64,000 bases of DNA from UBA1189 sp045594245. Its GTDB lineage: Bacteria > Bacteroidota > Bacteroidia > Bacteroidales > Bacteroidaceae. Numbering within the stretch: position 1 is the first letter of the stretch; every line of letters begins with the position of its first letter. The position numbers were made by a program, and so were the translations under genes. The stretch spans positions 1-64,000 of the forward strand of contig JAZNYG010000010.1 in NCBI GenBank assembly GCA_045594245.1, given 5' to 3'. Positions 27,350-35,957 of the stretch are shown here, one piece after another. The notes beneath the pieces were generated by a model, which saw only the letters and a list, made by a program, of their open reading frames with translations, ran no database searches and was not told the origin of the DNA.

Positions 27350-29956
27350 TTATTTCGAACGCAACAGTATTCCCTGTGGAGTAATACCTTCAGCACTTAT
27401 GTCAAACTGCTTTGAGTAACCATTATTGTAGAACATCACATTAGCCGCACCATTATCATCGGTCGTAAGTGCCGGGTTCCAATAGAGTGTACGACGGTAA
27501 TCCACATCACCCTGTATAGGTCCGTCAGGATATTCGGGGGCATAGAATTCTGGAATCTCGGAATAACCCCGGAAGGTAGTCTGGCGCTGTCCCTTCACCT
27601 TTGAGCGACGGAGCCCCTTAGGATACATAGCGATATCAATTACGTAGAGTCCCCTGCTCAATACCACATCCTCCAACTTTTTCGTCTCATTAAGAGCTTG
27701 CAGCTGCTCTATGGAAAGTACTTCACGTACAATAGGTATTTGCATATATTCAAACGGACTATCGTAGACTATGATAGATTTCACATCTTCCATATCGATA
27801 TCGAAACCTGGAGTATAGCTTTCCTTCATCCATTCACTATCCTCATTATGCAGATACCATAGCACGCGGCGATTATTAATCGGGCATTGTTCCAATGCCC
27901 AAGTCATCATCTCTTCACGGGTAGATATCTCAGCAGGTATCACCCCATTGTAACGGGTGTAGTCAATGTCATACCCTTTCTCGGCAAGGTAATCGCGCAC
28001 CATATAGGTATATTTTCCTTGATCAAGGTGCAACTCCGTATCTTCCTCCGCATTATAGGCCTTGAAGGTGAGATAATCCACGTATTTCTTGCGGCCATAT
28101 ACATCCACATTGTCCAGCAGGAACACACTGTCGGGATCGGCTTGCATAGCAGGTTCCTTCGATTCCTGCTTTACATTGACTTTATCCTCCACTGTTGCAA
28201 AGTCGGGAAGATAAGTATCAGACACCATATATGCCTTTGTCACAGGACGTGAAGCGCGGTCAAGGCGTATACGACAATCCAAGTTTTTGTCCTCCTTCAA
28301 GACGGAAAGGAACATATCCCACGTACCGCTAAACTCCTCCACTGCAAATCCAAAGCAACCATTATCGTCAGTAACGACGGTCGTTTCCTGCATCTTCGAG
28401 CGATCAGGTGAGTAGAGTCGCATCTTCACTGTAGCACCTGCCACTGGGTTGTCTTTCATTCGGTGCAACACACAACCGTCAATGACAAGCCCATCTTCCA
28501 CAAAATGCCGCACATAGAAGGGTTCCACACGCGCCATCTTGGTCCAATTGTAGCGGGTCCATCCCTGAACCATCATCAGCAAGTCCAGTTCCTGCACATG
28601 CATAGTTCCATCGTTGTCGAAATAGTATTCAGGATGATGGATATAACCCTTCAAGTCTGACGAAAGCAGCATATTGGTCATCACATTATCGCTATATGCC
28701 GTACCCAAATTCTTGCTATCGCTCACAGCCATAGATACCGTAGCTGGCATAGGAGCGCCATCAGGGGCATAGGTATGCACAGTCAGATTGACCGGCTCAA
28801 ACGGAGCATATTGGTTTGTAGAAGCTGTAACTTGTACTTCACCAGCCTGAATGCCATTATTGATAAAGACATGACGTTGCGCCATCATCTTGCCTGCAGC
28901 ATTGAACAGGTGCAATTGATGTACACCCGTAGGAAGGCCCTCTTTAGGAATAGCGAACAGCGCCCTACCCTGCCTTATGGAGAGCGTGTCGAAATAGCAG
29001 GCCGTTCCTCGGTACACGAGCATTATACCCAACAGTTCATCCTTGCTTTCCGCATCTCCCAAGAGCTGTCCACTGATTGCTTGTGAACGCAAATTATTAA
29101 CTTGCAACGCACATCCGTGCTCCTCAGCATCGGGCAGGCGGAACGAATACTCCTTGCCATCATATATAAACTCTACACTATTGCGTTTCTTCGTCGGTGT
29201 AAAGTCAAAACTTCCCATGCCATCGTACACAGTCGTCAGCGTTATCGGCTGTTCCTCCTCACCTACTTTCACTTCTCCGCTCACATCCACTCCCATACCA
29301 TGTTCATCCATCGCTTTGAAAGCTATGCGGTTCGGAATACCCTGCACTAGTGTACCACCCTCAGGATAGAAGGTGACGTTCAACTTCTTGGCTTTCTCAG
29401 CTTTGGGGCGTTGCTCATCATACGGATTGTCCCAACGGCGCATGGTGGGGTTGCTATAATCGCCCTCCTTCTCGGGAGTCTCATACACGGGGAACACCCG
29501 GGAGAACACTCCCGTATCATCAAAGTTGAGCATCGTACGGGTATAAGCTCTCACCTCATAGAATCCACTGGGCAAAGCGGTCACCCCACGCAGTGCACGC
29601 GCTGCATCCACAGGTGTATCCACCAATGGCAATGAACCATGCGCCATTCCATTCTCCACCTTCAGTTTCAGTTGCTTCAGCACTACCCCATTCGGAGACA
29701 GCAGTTCCACATACACCACTTTGCTCTGTGCTGGTGTCTGCGATGCTGCGTTCACCACATAGGCAGAGAACCAGATGATGTCCCCCTGGAAATAGGCAGT
29801 ATTGTCAAAATGCAGATATACCTTTTCCTGCTGACATATATGTCCAAACTGATAGACATTCTGTGCATAAGAGGTCAATGCTTGGAAAGGAGTCTGCGCA
29901 TAAGCCATATACAGGCTACTCATCAGGAGCGCTATAAAAAGGACACACTTCTTCAT
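27350..29956 (-). CDS. Secreted macroglobulin (MG)-like domain protein
   Basis: An 868-aa protein with a signal peptide (MKKCVLFIALLMSSLYMAYA). The N-terminal segment EKVYLHFDNTAYFQGDIIWF and LPSGFYEVRAYTRTML are characteristic of the MG2/alpha-2-macroglobulin-like domains found in large Bacteroidota surface proteins. Further Ig-like segments follow, such as KLNVTFYPEGGTLVQGIPNR and VNLTVHTYAPDGAPMPATV. A carboxypeptidase-regulatory-like module also follows (VAGATVKMRLYSPD). The C-terminus has TTDDNGAANVMFYNNGY. There is no thioester motif CGEQ. It is probably outer-membrane or periplasmic. It lies 50 bp upstream of the M60 protease on the same strand, so co-expression is plausible. Confidence 0.8.
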   Translation of the reverse strand: MKKCVLFIALLMSSLYMAYAQTPFQALTSYAQNVYQFGHICQQEKVYLHFDNTAYFQGDIIWFSAYVVNAASQTPAQSKVVYVELLSPNGVVLKQLKLKVENGMAHGSLPLVDTPVDAARALRGVTALPSGFYEVRAYTRTMLNFDDTGVFSRVFPVYETPEKEGDYSNPTMRRWDNPYDEQRPKAEKAKKLNVTFYPEGGTLVQGIPNRIAFKAMDEHGMGVDVSGEVKVGEEEQPITLTTVYDGMGSFDFTPTKKRNSVEFIYDGKEYSFRLPDAEEHGCALQVNNLRSQAISGQLLGDAESKDELLGIMLVYRGTACYFDTLSIRQGRALFAIPKEGLPTGVHQLHLFNAAGKMMAQRHVFINNGIQAGEVQVTASTNQYAPFEPVNLTVHTYAPDGAPMPATVSMAVSDSKNLGTAYSDNVMTNMLLSSDLKGYIHHPEYYFDNDGTMHVQELDLLMMVQGWTRYNWTKMARVEPFYVRHFVEDGLVIDGCVLHRMKDNPVAGATVKMRLYSPDRSKMQETTVVTDDNGCFGFAVEEFSGTWDMFLSVLKEDKNLDCRIRLDRASRPVTKAYMVSDTYLPDFATVEDKVNVKQESKEPAMQADPDSVFLLDNVDVYGRKKYVDYLTFKAYNAEEDTELHLDQGKYTYMVRDYLAEKGYDIDYTRYNGVIPAEISTREEMMTWALEQCPINNRRVLWYLHNEDSEWMKESYTPGFDIDMEDVKSIIVYDSPFEYMQIPIVREVLSIEQLQALNETKKLEDVVLSRGLYVIDIAMYPKGLRRSKVKGQRQTTFRGYSEIPEFYAPEYPDGPIQGDVDYRRTLYWNPALTTDDNGAANVMFYNNGYSKQFDISAEGITPQGILLRSK

Positions 29957-30043
29957 TTTACTTAATTTTGTACAAAGATGCGATATTTATATATAACGTA
30001 CAAATTTCAACCGCAATTTTCATAATAGATAACATCTATTACC

Positions 30044-30487
30044 TTATCGACGAGCACTAAAGAACGCTTTCATCAGTGCTGCACATTCATCCATCATCAC
30101 ACCCTCCACGACTTCAGTTTTTGGATGCAGTGCCTGTGGAGCAAACTTGCGGAATCCTCTTTTTTCATCAGCAGCGCCATATACCAGACGTTGCAATTGT
30201 GCCCACCCTAGGGCACCAGCACACATTACACACGGTTCAACCGTAACATATAGTGTACAATCATTCAAATACTTACCGCCCAAGAAATTGGCAGCCGAAG
30301 TCACTGCCTGCATCTCTGCATGAGCTGTCACATCGGTGAGTGTCTCCGTCAGATTATGCGCCCGCGCTATCACCCTTCCTTTGCATACGACAACAGCCCC
30401 TACAGGCACCTCACCTTCATCATAGGCTCGGGCCGCTTCATCGAGCGCCATCTTCATATAGCGTATGTCATCAGAGGTAACATCCAT
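30044..30487 (-). CDS. tadA: tRNA-specific adenosine deaminase
   Basis: A 147-aa cytidine-deaminase-fold enzyme that converts the wobble A34 of tRNA-Arg(ACG) to inosine. The zinc ligands and catalytic Glu are in TAHAEMQAV and VEPCVMCAGAL (PCxxC). RLVYGAADEKRGF is typical of TadA. ATG 30487 is used; the TTG at 30490 is only an upstream in-frame codon. The start overlaps the stop of the preceding 76-aa gene (TGATG), so the two are translationally coupled. Confidence 0.95.
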   Translation of the reverse strand: MDVTSDDIRYMKMALDEAARAYDEGEVPVGAVVVCKGRVIARAHNLTETLTDVTAHAEMQAVTSAANFLGGKYLNDCTLYVTVEPCVMCAGALGWAQLQRLVYGAADEKRGFRKFAPQALHPKTEVVEGVMMDECAALMKAFFSARR

Positions 30488-30717
30488 CAACGGCGCATAT
30501 CGTGTTCGTTAAACAAAGTCGGATAGTCCTGATCAAGATTCTGATGTATAAAAGCCAACAACGTCTCACGCATCCACCGGCTCTTATTCTCAATCTTGTA
30601 CTTACGCAGATAGCTGTCAATGATGCGCATTTCATCATCACTCACCAAACAAACCAAACGTGCATGGCGTGCTACGTCACGCTGTTTCTTTACCAACTGT
30701 TGCTGCGACTTCTTCAT
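30487..30717 (-). CDS. Small basic protein, ribbon-helix-helix-like
   Basis: A 76-aa, strongly basic protein. The core RLVCLVSDDEMRIIDSYLRK...ENKSRWMRETLLAFIHQNL has the beta-strand then helix-turn-helix pattern of ribbon-helix-helix DNA-binding proteins (MobC/CopG-like). It overlaps tadA by one base (TGATG). Its role could be nucleic-acid binding or autoregulation. No toxin partner is visible. Confidence 0.65.
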   Translation of the reverse strand: MKKSQQQLVKKQRDVARHARLVCLVSDDEMRIIDSYLRKYKIENKSRWMRETLLAFIHQNLDQDYPTLFNEHDMRR

Positions 30718-30781
30718 TTTGCAATGGTATATTGCAAAGGTATAATATTTTTCTCAGACAACCAAGCAAATAGCCAATCGG

Positions 30782-31156
30782 TTATCCCAAACGCGCCATA
30801 AACTTCTCCCGATCCACAATAAAGCGCAAATGCTCACCTTCACCGATAAGTCCCTCATCATCACTGGCAGAGACTGCAAACTTCAGTTTTCTCCCCTCCA
30901 CAGCCACCAGTTCCGCCGTAGCTTTCACGGTGCGTCCATGAGCAGTAGGCTTCAGATGCGACGATGCTATGTGGCCACCCACAGTCGTTGTTCCTTCCGG
31001 AAGATAGGGTGCCACAGTACACATAGCCGCCTCCTCCATCAGTGCCATCATAGCAGGTGTGGCAAACACGCGGAGGTCACCACTACCCACATTGACTGCT
31101 AAATGCTGTTCTTCCACTCTCCTTGTACAGGTATACGTTAGTCCTTTTTCTATCAT
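30782..31156 (-). CDS. Hot-dog fold thioesterase (FlK-like)
   Basis: A 124-aa protein. MMALMEEAAMCTVAPYLPEG, GGHIASSHLKPTAHG and GEHLRFIVDREKF are the conserved blocks of small hot-dog thioesterases related to fluoroacetyl-CoA thioesterase FlK. The acidic pair (Glu-Glu) in the first block and the later His are likely active-site residues. It is probably a cytosolic acyl-CoA thioesterase of unknown substrate. Confidence 0.85.
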   Translation of the reverse strand: MIEKGLTYTCTRRVEEQHLAVNVGSGDLRVFATPAMMALMEEAAMCTVAPYLPEGTTTVGGHIASSHLKPTAHGRTVKATAELVAVEGRKLKFAVSASDDEGLIGEGEHLRFIVDREKFMARLG

Positions 31157-31259
31157 ATCTTTCTATTTTAGCACAAAAATACAATGTATAAGCGAAATAC
31201 AAAACGAAAAATATGTTATTTTTGCATCATAGTTTGAAATACGGAGGTAAAAATTTACG

Positions 31260-31613
31260 ATGAATATCGAAGATATCCGCGAATACTGTCTGGAAAAGTC
31301 CTACACAGATGAGGCCTTCCCTTTTGATGAAACAACACTTGTGTTTCGCTTGATGGGTAAGATATTTGTCTGTATAGATCTTAACCGCCCCAATATCGTG
31401 GTACTAAAGTGTGCACCCGATTATGCACTAGAACTTCGTGAGCGTTACAGCGGAATCGAAGGTGCATGGCACTGGAACAAGAAATATTGGAATCAAGTAT
31501 CTTTCAATCGTGATGTTCCAGACTCTCTTATACGTAGCCTTATAGACCACTCCTATGAAGAGGTTTACAAGAAAATACCACGTAAGATAAAGAATTACTA
31601 TGAACAATCCTGA
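31260..31613 (+). CDS. MmcQ/YjbR family protein
   Basis: A 117-aa protein with the YjbR/CyaY-like fold. VFRLMGKIFVCIDL, NIVVLKCAPDYALELRERY and HWNKKYWNQVSFNRDVPDS match the family layout, including the conserved Trp-rich W-N-K-K-Y-W-N segment. The MmcQ/YjbR family is annotated as DNA-binding on structural grounds; its role is unclear. A TTATTTTTGC promoter word lies near 31214. The 3' end overlaps birA by 14 bases. Confidence 0.9.
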   Translation: MNIEDIREYCLEKSYTDEAFPFDETTLVFRLMGKIFVCIDLNRPNIVVLKCAPDYALELRERYSGIEGAWHWNKKYWNQVSFNRDVPDSLIRSLIDHSYEEVYKKIPRKIKNYYEQS

Positions 31614-32373
31614 CATACTTCATATACATCTACAAGAAACTGAATCCACTAATACGTATGCCAGAAAACAACCCCAGCAATCAGGTATTCTCTTGATTAC
31701 CACTGATTACCAGACAGCTGGCCGTGGTCAACGAGGCAATACTTGGGAATCGGAAAGAAATAGGAATCTACTCTTCAGCCTTGTCCTTTATCCTCACAAA
31801 TTACCCGCAATACAACAATTCGTCCTTTGCGAAATCATCTCCGTGGCTCTATGCAAGGTACTGGGTCGCTATACCGACGGGATATGTATTAAGTGGCCCA
31901 ACGATATCTACTACCACAACCGCAAACTTTGCGGTATCCTTATCGAACACGATATTGAAGGTGCCCAGATAATCCGTACCATTATCGGCGTAGGGATTAA
32001 TGCCAATCAAACACTTTTTATCAGCAATGCACCTAACCCCATTTCACTCAACCAAATCCTCGGCCACGAAATAGATCGTAAAATATTGCTCACGGAGATT
32101 TGCAATGAAGTGACTAGCCTACTGTATTCTTACTCTATAATAGAGACAACAAAAAAAGAATCCATCTCATGCAGAAAGCTTAAAATAGACTCTCTACATA
32201 CTCTGTATAACACCCTACTCTACCGTCGAAACATTGTAGCTAACTATTGCGATACCAATGGAACCTTCACAGCTACACTTCACGAAGTCAAATCTGATGG
32301 CCGACTTATCCTTAAAAAGGAAAACGGACAGCTATGTAGCTATCTCTTCAAGGAAATAACATACATCATATAA
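31600..32373 (+). CDS. birA: Biotin-[acetyl-CoA-carboxylase] ligase
   Basis: A 257-aa biotin protein ligase that activates biotin as biotinyl-AMP and transfers it to carboxyl-carrier proteins. Visible motifs are ETESTNTYAR, the biotin-binding TAGRGQRGNTWESE, ICIKWPNDIYYHNRKLCGIL (catalytic Lys-Trp-Pro-Asn), and IIGVGINANQ. There is no N-terminal HTH, so it is a non-repressor (group I) enzyme. It overlaps the yjbR-like gene, so the two are translationally linked. Confidence 0.95.
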   Translation: MNNPDILHIHLQETESTNTYARKQPQQSGILLITTDYQTAGRGQRGNTWESERNRNLLFSLVLYPHKLPAIQQFVLCEIISVALCKVLGRYTDGICIKWPNDIYYHNRKLCGILIEHDIEGAQIIRTIIGVGINANQTLFISNAPNPISLNQILGHEIDRKILLTEICNEVTSLLYSYSIIETTKKESISCRKLKIDSLHTLYNTLLYRRNIVANYCDTNGTFTATLHEVKSDGRLILKKENGQLCSYLFKEITYII

Positions 32374-32380
32374 TAGCCAA

Positions 32381-32641
32381 CTACCCCTTTATTTCCTCAA
32401 AGTCGACGTATTCACCCTCCGAGTCATCGAATATCTTATCGCGTTTCTTACCGCCTGAGGTAAAAGAGGTCTGCTGCTGTGTACGTGAACCCGACTGACT
32501 ATATTCTCCCTGGGCAGTATGCGACTGACGAGGCATACGACGTCCGAAAAGGAGATTGAGGATACCGCGCAATAACGAACCGCCTATTATGATAAGGAAT
32601 AGGAAAAATAGGAATATAAAGAAAAATATACTTGCAAACAT
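32381..32641 (-). CDS. DUF4834-like small membrane protein
   Basis: An 86-aa protein with a very hydrophobic N-terminus (ASIFFFIFLFFLFLIIIGGS), one membrane helix, then a low-complexity Gln/Ser/Thr cytosolic segment. It ends in the acidic tail KIFDDSEGEYVDFEEIKG, which is typical of DUF4834 proteins of Bacteroidales. It is the last gene on the minus strand after pssA, separated by about 70 bp. Confidence 0.8.
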   Translation of the reverse strand: MFASIFFFIFLFFLFLIIIGGSLLRGILNLLFGRRMPRQSHTAQGEYSQSGSRTQQQTSFTSGGKKRDKIFDDSEGEYVDFEEIKG

Positions 32642-32709
32642 CTATTTTCAAAAGTTATGGTTACGGTGATATATATACAAATGGTGTGCCAGAATGTTCA
32701 CACTCGGTA

Positions 32710-33411
32710 TCAAGCCCGCTTTTGTGTCAAAACTGACAGAATGATATACCATCCTATGACAGCAGAGAGGCCATTGAGCCCCAGCACAACGAGCAACACA
32801 AGGCTGACAAGGAGGAAGATATAGACTATGCGGTTGCTCTCCCAAGAAAGGTTCTTGAACTTGAGTGAGAACATAGGAATCTCGGCTACCAATAGCCATG
32901 AGAATAGCAACACCAAGGCGATTATGAGCATCCATCCGTAAGGATTCGCCACTATTGTGTCGTGTGAGCCTATCACGAGAGCACCCCAAAAGAGGGCATT
33001 AGCCGGTGTGGGGAGTCCGATGAACGAACTAGTTTGTCGCTCGTCGACATTGAACTTGGCAAGACGCAATGCCGAGAAAGCGACCAAGAGAAAAGCTGCA
33101 AATGGCATGGCAAAAGCTATCAACATATCAAGATAAGCATCGGCACACTCGCGCAACCAGCTAAACACCATCGTGGCAGGCGCAAAACCAAAGGTGATGA
33201 CATCGGCCAATGAATCGAGTTCCTTGCCTATAGGCGAACTCACCTTGAGCGCACGAGCTGAGAGTCCATCAAAGAAGTCGAACACCGCTCCTGCAATGAT
33301 GAATGCAAACGCCAGGGGATAAACGCCCAGAAATGCATACACGGCAGCAACACATCCAGAGAGGAGGTTACAGCAGGTGATAGTATTGGGTATATGCTTC
33401 TTGATATTCAT
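32710..33411 (-). CDS. pssA: CDP-diacylglycerol-serine O-phosphatidyltransferase
   Basis: A 233-aa membrane enzyme making phosphatidylserine from CDP-diacylglycerol and serine. The CDP-alcohol phosphatidyltransferase signature is complete: DGLSARALKVSSPIGKELD followed by SLAD (D-G-x2-A-R-x8-G-x3-D-x3-D). Several membrane helices surround it, ending in a strongly hydrophobic C-terminus. It follows psd by 10 bases, giving an operon for phosphatidylethanolamine synthesis. Confidence 0.95.
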   Translation of the reverse strand: MNIKKHIPNTITCCNLLSGCVAAVYAFLGVYPLAFAFIIAGAVFDFFDGLSARALKVSSPIGKELDSLADVITFGFAPATMVFSWLRECADAYLDMLIAFAMPFAAFLLVAFSALRLAKFNVDERQTSSFIGLPTPANALFWGALVIGSHDTIVANPYGWMLIIALVLLFSWLLVAEIPMFSLKFKNLSWESNRIVYIFLLVSLVLLVVLGLNGLSAVIGWYIILSVLTQKRA

Positions 33412-33421
33412 GTTGTTGAAA

Positions 33422-34108
33422 TTATTTCAACTTTGCCAATATTGTCTGATTACCAGTGGTCTTCTGCCCCATAGTAACGCACACCTCGGTGCCAAGGGGC
33501 AGGTAAACGTCTACGCGAGAGCCCAACTTGATGAAGCCAAAGTGCTCGTCGATGAAACTCTCGTCACCAGGCTTGGCATAGGTTACGATACGGCGTGCCA
33601 TAGCACCAGCAATCTGACGTACCATCACCTCCTTGCCATCGGGAGTCTCGATGACAACCATGGAGCGCTCATTGTCGGTGCTGGCCTTGGGCAGGAAGGC
33701 ACGATGGAACTTACCATTATCGTGGGTAACCTTCTTCACCACTCCGTCTACGGGATACCAATTGGCATGTACGTTGAGCGGACTCATAAAGATGGAGAGC
33801 AGCAGGCGACGGTCGTGGAAGTAATCGGGTTCCTCCACCTCTTCAATCACTACAATCTTTCCGTCGGCTGGAGCCACCACAATACCTTCTGTCTCTTCAC
33901 CCGGGAAACGACGCGGCGGACAGCGGAAGAAATTGATGAGCAGTGCATATATGGTAGTGGCAAATACAGCAATGAGAATGAACAGCCAACGATATTCGTT
34001 ATAGGTGAGCCACCAAGCAAGTCCCATCACAGCAGCCCATACAAAGAAACCGATTGTCAGCTGATGAGTTCCTTCCTGATGAAGATGTATTTTACGTAGT
34101 TTTCGCAT
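33422..34108 (-). CDS. psd: Phosphatidylserine decarboxylase (short, Psd-related type)
   Basis: A 228-aa proenzyme that makes phosphatidylethanolamine. It has two N-terminal hydrophobic segments, VVAPADGKIVVIEEV, SIFMSPLNVHANWYPVDG (conserved His), and the C-terminal processing site FIKLGSRVDVYLP, where Gly-Ser is cleaved to give the pyruvoyl group. This short form is common in Bacteroidota. A TAAATTTGC element just upstream on the minus strand is the probable promoter of the psd-pssA operon. Confidence 0.95.
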   Translation of the reverse strand: MRKLRKIHLHQEGTHQLTIGFFVWAAVMGLAWWLTYNEYRWLFILIAVFATTIYALLINFFRCPPRRFPGEETEGIVVAPADGKIVVIEEVEEPDYFHDRRLLLSIFMSPLNVHANWYPVDGVVKKVTHDNGKFHRAFLPKASTDNERSMVVIETPDGKEVMVRQIAGAMARRIVTYAKPGDESFIDEHFGFIKLGSRVDVYLPLGTEVCVTMGQKTTGNQTILAKLK

Positions 34109-34375
34109 AGTATACGTTATTTAAATTATGCAAATTTAAGCCTTATCCTTTAATACTGCAAGAAAAATGAAGTTTTTATTCATAGGATTATATTTATACA
34201 CAGCGACCTATTTTACCCTCAAGGTTACGCAGCCCACATGAATACCAATAAAAAATAACACAAAGATTTCACTTGACTCGTATCCTACAGCAGTATTTCA
34301 CTTTGCAAGTGTAATGACAATAGACACTTCTGCTAATTGATAGACTTGGCTAATTGATAATCTTACATATAACGT

Positions 34376-34966
34376 TTACTCCTTCTCCTCGGTCAGTTCC
34401 TCTATTTGCTCTATAACCTCGTTGACGGTGTTTTGTCCTTTCTTATATATACTCCAACCGATGATGCCACCGATAGTACCGCCAATAAGGCCGCCGATAA
34501 GAATATTCTTAACGAAAAATCCACCCATAGAAGTAGCTTCGTAAACAAACCACGGCAACCATATACATAGGAATGGTATACTGAACCAATGCCATTGCCT
34601 GCTGAGTTGCTTGTAACGGTTGAGCTTGCGAGCCTCGTCTACCAAACTACCAGCGATGTAGTTCTGTGTGCTCAGCAGTTGGTTGCAATAGATTTCATAG
34701 ACGACGGCAATAAGCAGAAATGCTATCGTTACTCCTATAAACCATGGAGAATGGAAGTTAAAGATTGGAGTTGTCCAAACAGGGAATGAGATAAGTACTA
34801 TAGCACATAAAATGTAAGATCTTAGCTTCACCGCCTTCAACTTGTCCCGCATACTTGTACGGATAAGCTTCTCATTCACGATGGTCTCTTTCTCCAGCTT
34901 GCGGCGCAGCAGGCTGATCTGTTCCTTCATCTCATTGAGTTCGGCAGTATTGAATTGTTCTTCCAT
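34376..34966 (-). CDS. Membrane protein linked to an ECF sigma gene
   Basis: A 196-aa protein. It has an N-terminal coiled coil (LNEMKEQISLLRRKLEKE) and then about four membrane helices: YILCAIVLISFPVW, FIGVTIAFLLIAVVYEIY, WFSIPFLCIWLPWFVYEA and the glycine-rich NILIGGLIGGTIGGIIGW. It ends in a short acidic tail. It starts 12 bases after the sigma-factor gene on the same strand, so it is likely co-transcribed. It may act as a membrane anti-sigma factor or effector, but no known anti-sigma motif is seen. Confidence 0.75.
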   Translation of the reverse strand: MEEQFNTAELNEMKEQISLLRRKLEKETIVNEKLIRTSMRDKLKAVKLRSYILCAIVLISFPVWTTPIFNFHSPWFIGVTIAFLLIAVVYEIYCNQLLSTQNYIAGSLVDEARKLNRYKQLSRQWHWFSIPFLCIWLPWFVYEATSMGGFFVKNILIGGLIGGTIGGIIGWSIYKKGQNTVNEVIEQIEELTEEKE

Positions 34967-34978
34967 AAGGCTTGATAT

Positions 34979-35458
34979 TTACAGGTTCGACATTTGTTTG
35001 AGTTGTTCCTTGATGCGATAGAGGCGCACCGACACGTTCTTCACCGTGATGCCCACGATAGCGGCAATCTCCTCGTAGCTCATGTTCTCGAGCCAAAGCA
35101 ACACGATGGCTCGGTCGAAGGGCTTGAGCTGATGGATGCGCTTGTAGAGCATCTGTATCTGGCGCGTGTCTTCGTCTTTATCTTCGAAGAGGTTGATGTC
35201 CATCGTCAGCGGCACAGTGGCGCGCAGCTTCTTCTTCCGTTCCCACGAGATGCAGGTGTTGAGGCTCACGCGGTAAATCCACGTATCCACTTTGCTCTCG
35301 CCGCGAAACTGCTCAATGCCACTCCATAGGTTAATGAGCACTTCCTGGAAGAGGTCGTTCACTTCGTCGCTGTCGTTGGAGAACATATAGCACACCGTAT
35401 ATATCGTCTCTTTGTGTGCCCTCACCATCTGCGCAAATTCGGTTTCGTTCTTTTTCAT
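34979..35458 (-). CDS. ECF-type RNA polymerase sigma factor
   Basis: A 159-aa sigma factor. Region 2 is YMFSNDSDEVNDLFQEVLIN with the -10-binding helix VDTWIYRVSLNTCISWERK. Region 4 is IHQLKPFDRAIVLLWLENM...EIAAIVGITVKNVSVRLYRI. The start at 35458 (MKKNETEF) is used instead of the upstream in-frame codon at 35476. It precedes a four-helix membrane protein gene, a typical sigma/anti-sigma-like layout. Confidence 0.93.
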   Translation of the reverse strand: MKKNETEFAQMVRAHKETIYTVCYMFSNDSDEVNDLFQEVLINLWSGIEQFRGESKVDTWIYRVSLNTCISWERKKKLRATVPLTMDINLFEDKDEDTRQIQMLYKRIHQLKPFDRAIVLLWLENMSYEEIAAIVGITVKNVSVRLYRIKEQLKQMSNL

Positions 35459-35550
35459 CGTTTGTCTTCGCAACAATTTTTATCCGTTAGACGCAAAGGT
35501 AACGGAAAAACTACAAAAATGAGAGAAAAACATCACTTTGGCGACACTTT

Positions 35551-35724
35551 TCGCGAGACGGAGAAAAATCCCGACAAGAAAAATCGGGGTTAATCGGGTG
35601 GGAGAGTGCACGTTAAACCGAAAAATGGCCTCTGAGAAACAAAGTTCGCCGCCCGAAGGGGCCAAAGGCAATCGTTTCTTTTCGCTTGCCTCGCCCCTCG
35701 GTCGGGAAAATTGCAAGGATGAGG
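35551..35724 (+). repeat. Dispersed intergenic repeat, copy 1
   Basis: About 174 bp beginning TCGCGAGACGGAGAAAAATC and ending GGGAAAATTGCAAGGATGAGG-like sequence. The same blocks, in the same order but on the minus strand, are found at 58014-58156. Shared words include GAAAAATCCC, GGGGTTAA, GTTAAACCGAAAAA, CTCGCCCCTCGG and AAGGATGAGG. Weak ORFs that cross it are by-products of the repeat. Confidence 0.75.
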
Positions 35725-35734
35725 GCTTTGCAAA

Positions 35735-35884
35735 CTCCCCCTCTGTTCATAGAGGGGGTGCCCGTAGGGCGGGGGCGTTATAAGCGAAGCGCGTAGTATA
35801 TCAAATTCCTGTTTTCTCCGCACTTCGTTTGGAACTCCCTCCGCTTCACTACGTTTCGCTCGTCCCTCTATAAACAGAGGGACA
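35735..35884. repeat. Hairpin-rich intergenic stretch between the sigma gene and uvrC
   Basis: It contains CCCCCTCTGTTCATAGAGGGGG (as CCCCCTCT / AGAGGGGG arms) near 35737. A perfect GTCCCTCT-ATAAAC-AGAGGGAC hairpin lies near 35863-35884 and may also terminate uvrC on the minus strand. No coding region is supported in 35459-35957 as a whole. Confidence 0.6.
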
Positions 35885-35957
35885 GTTAGTGGGACGTTTT
35901 CATTAAGATGTTTTTATAATCGTTTTCCCTGCGAGAGTTTAGATTTCAAGGGAGGTC

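Noticed and set aside
35538..35823. Several ORFs in the gap between the sigma factor and uvrC
   Set aside because: They read through the dispersed repeat and hairpins, and similar peptides come from the second copy at 58014-58156.
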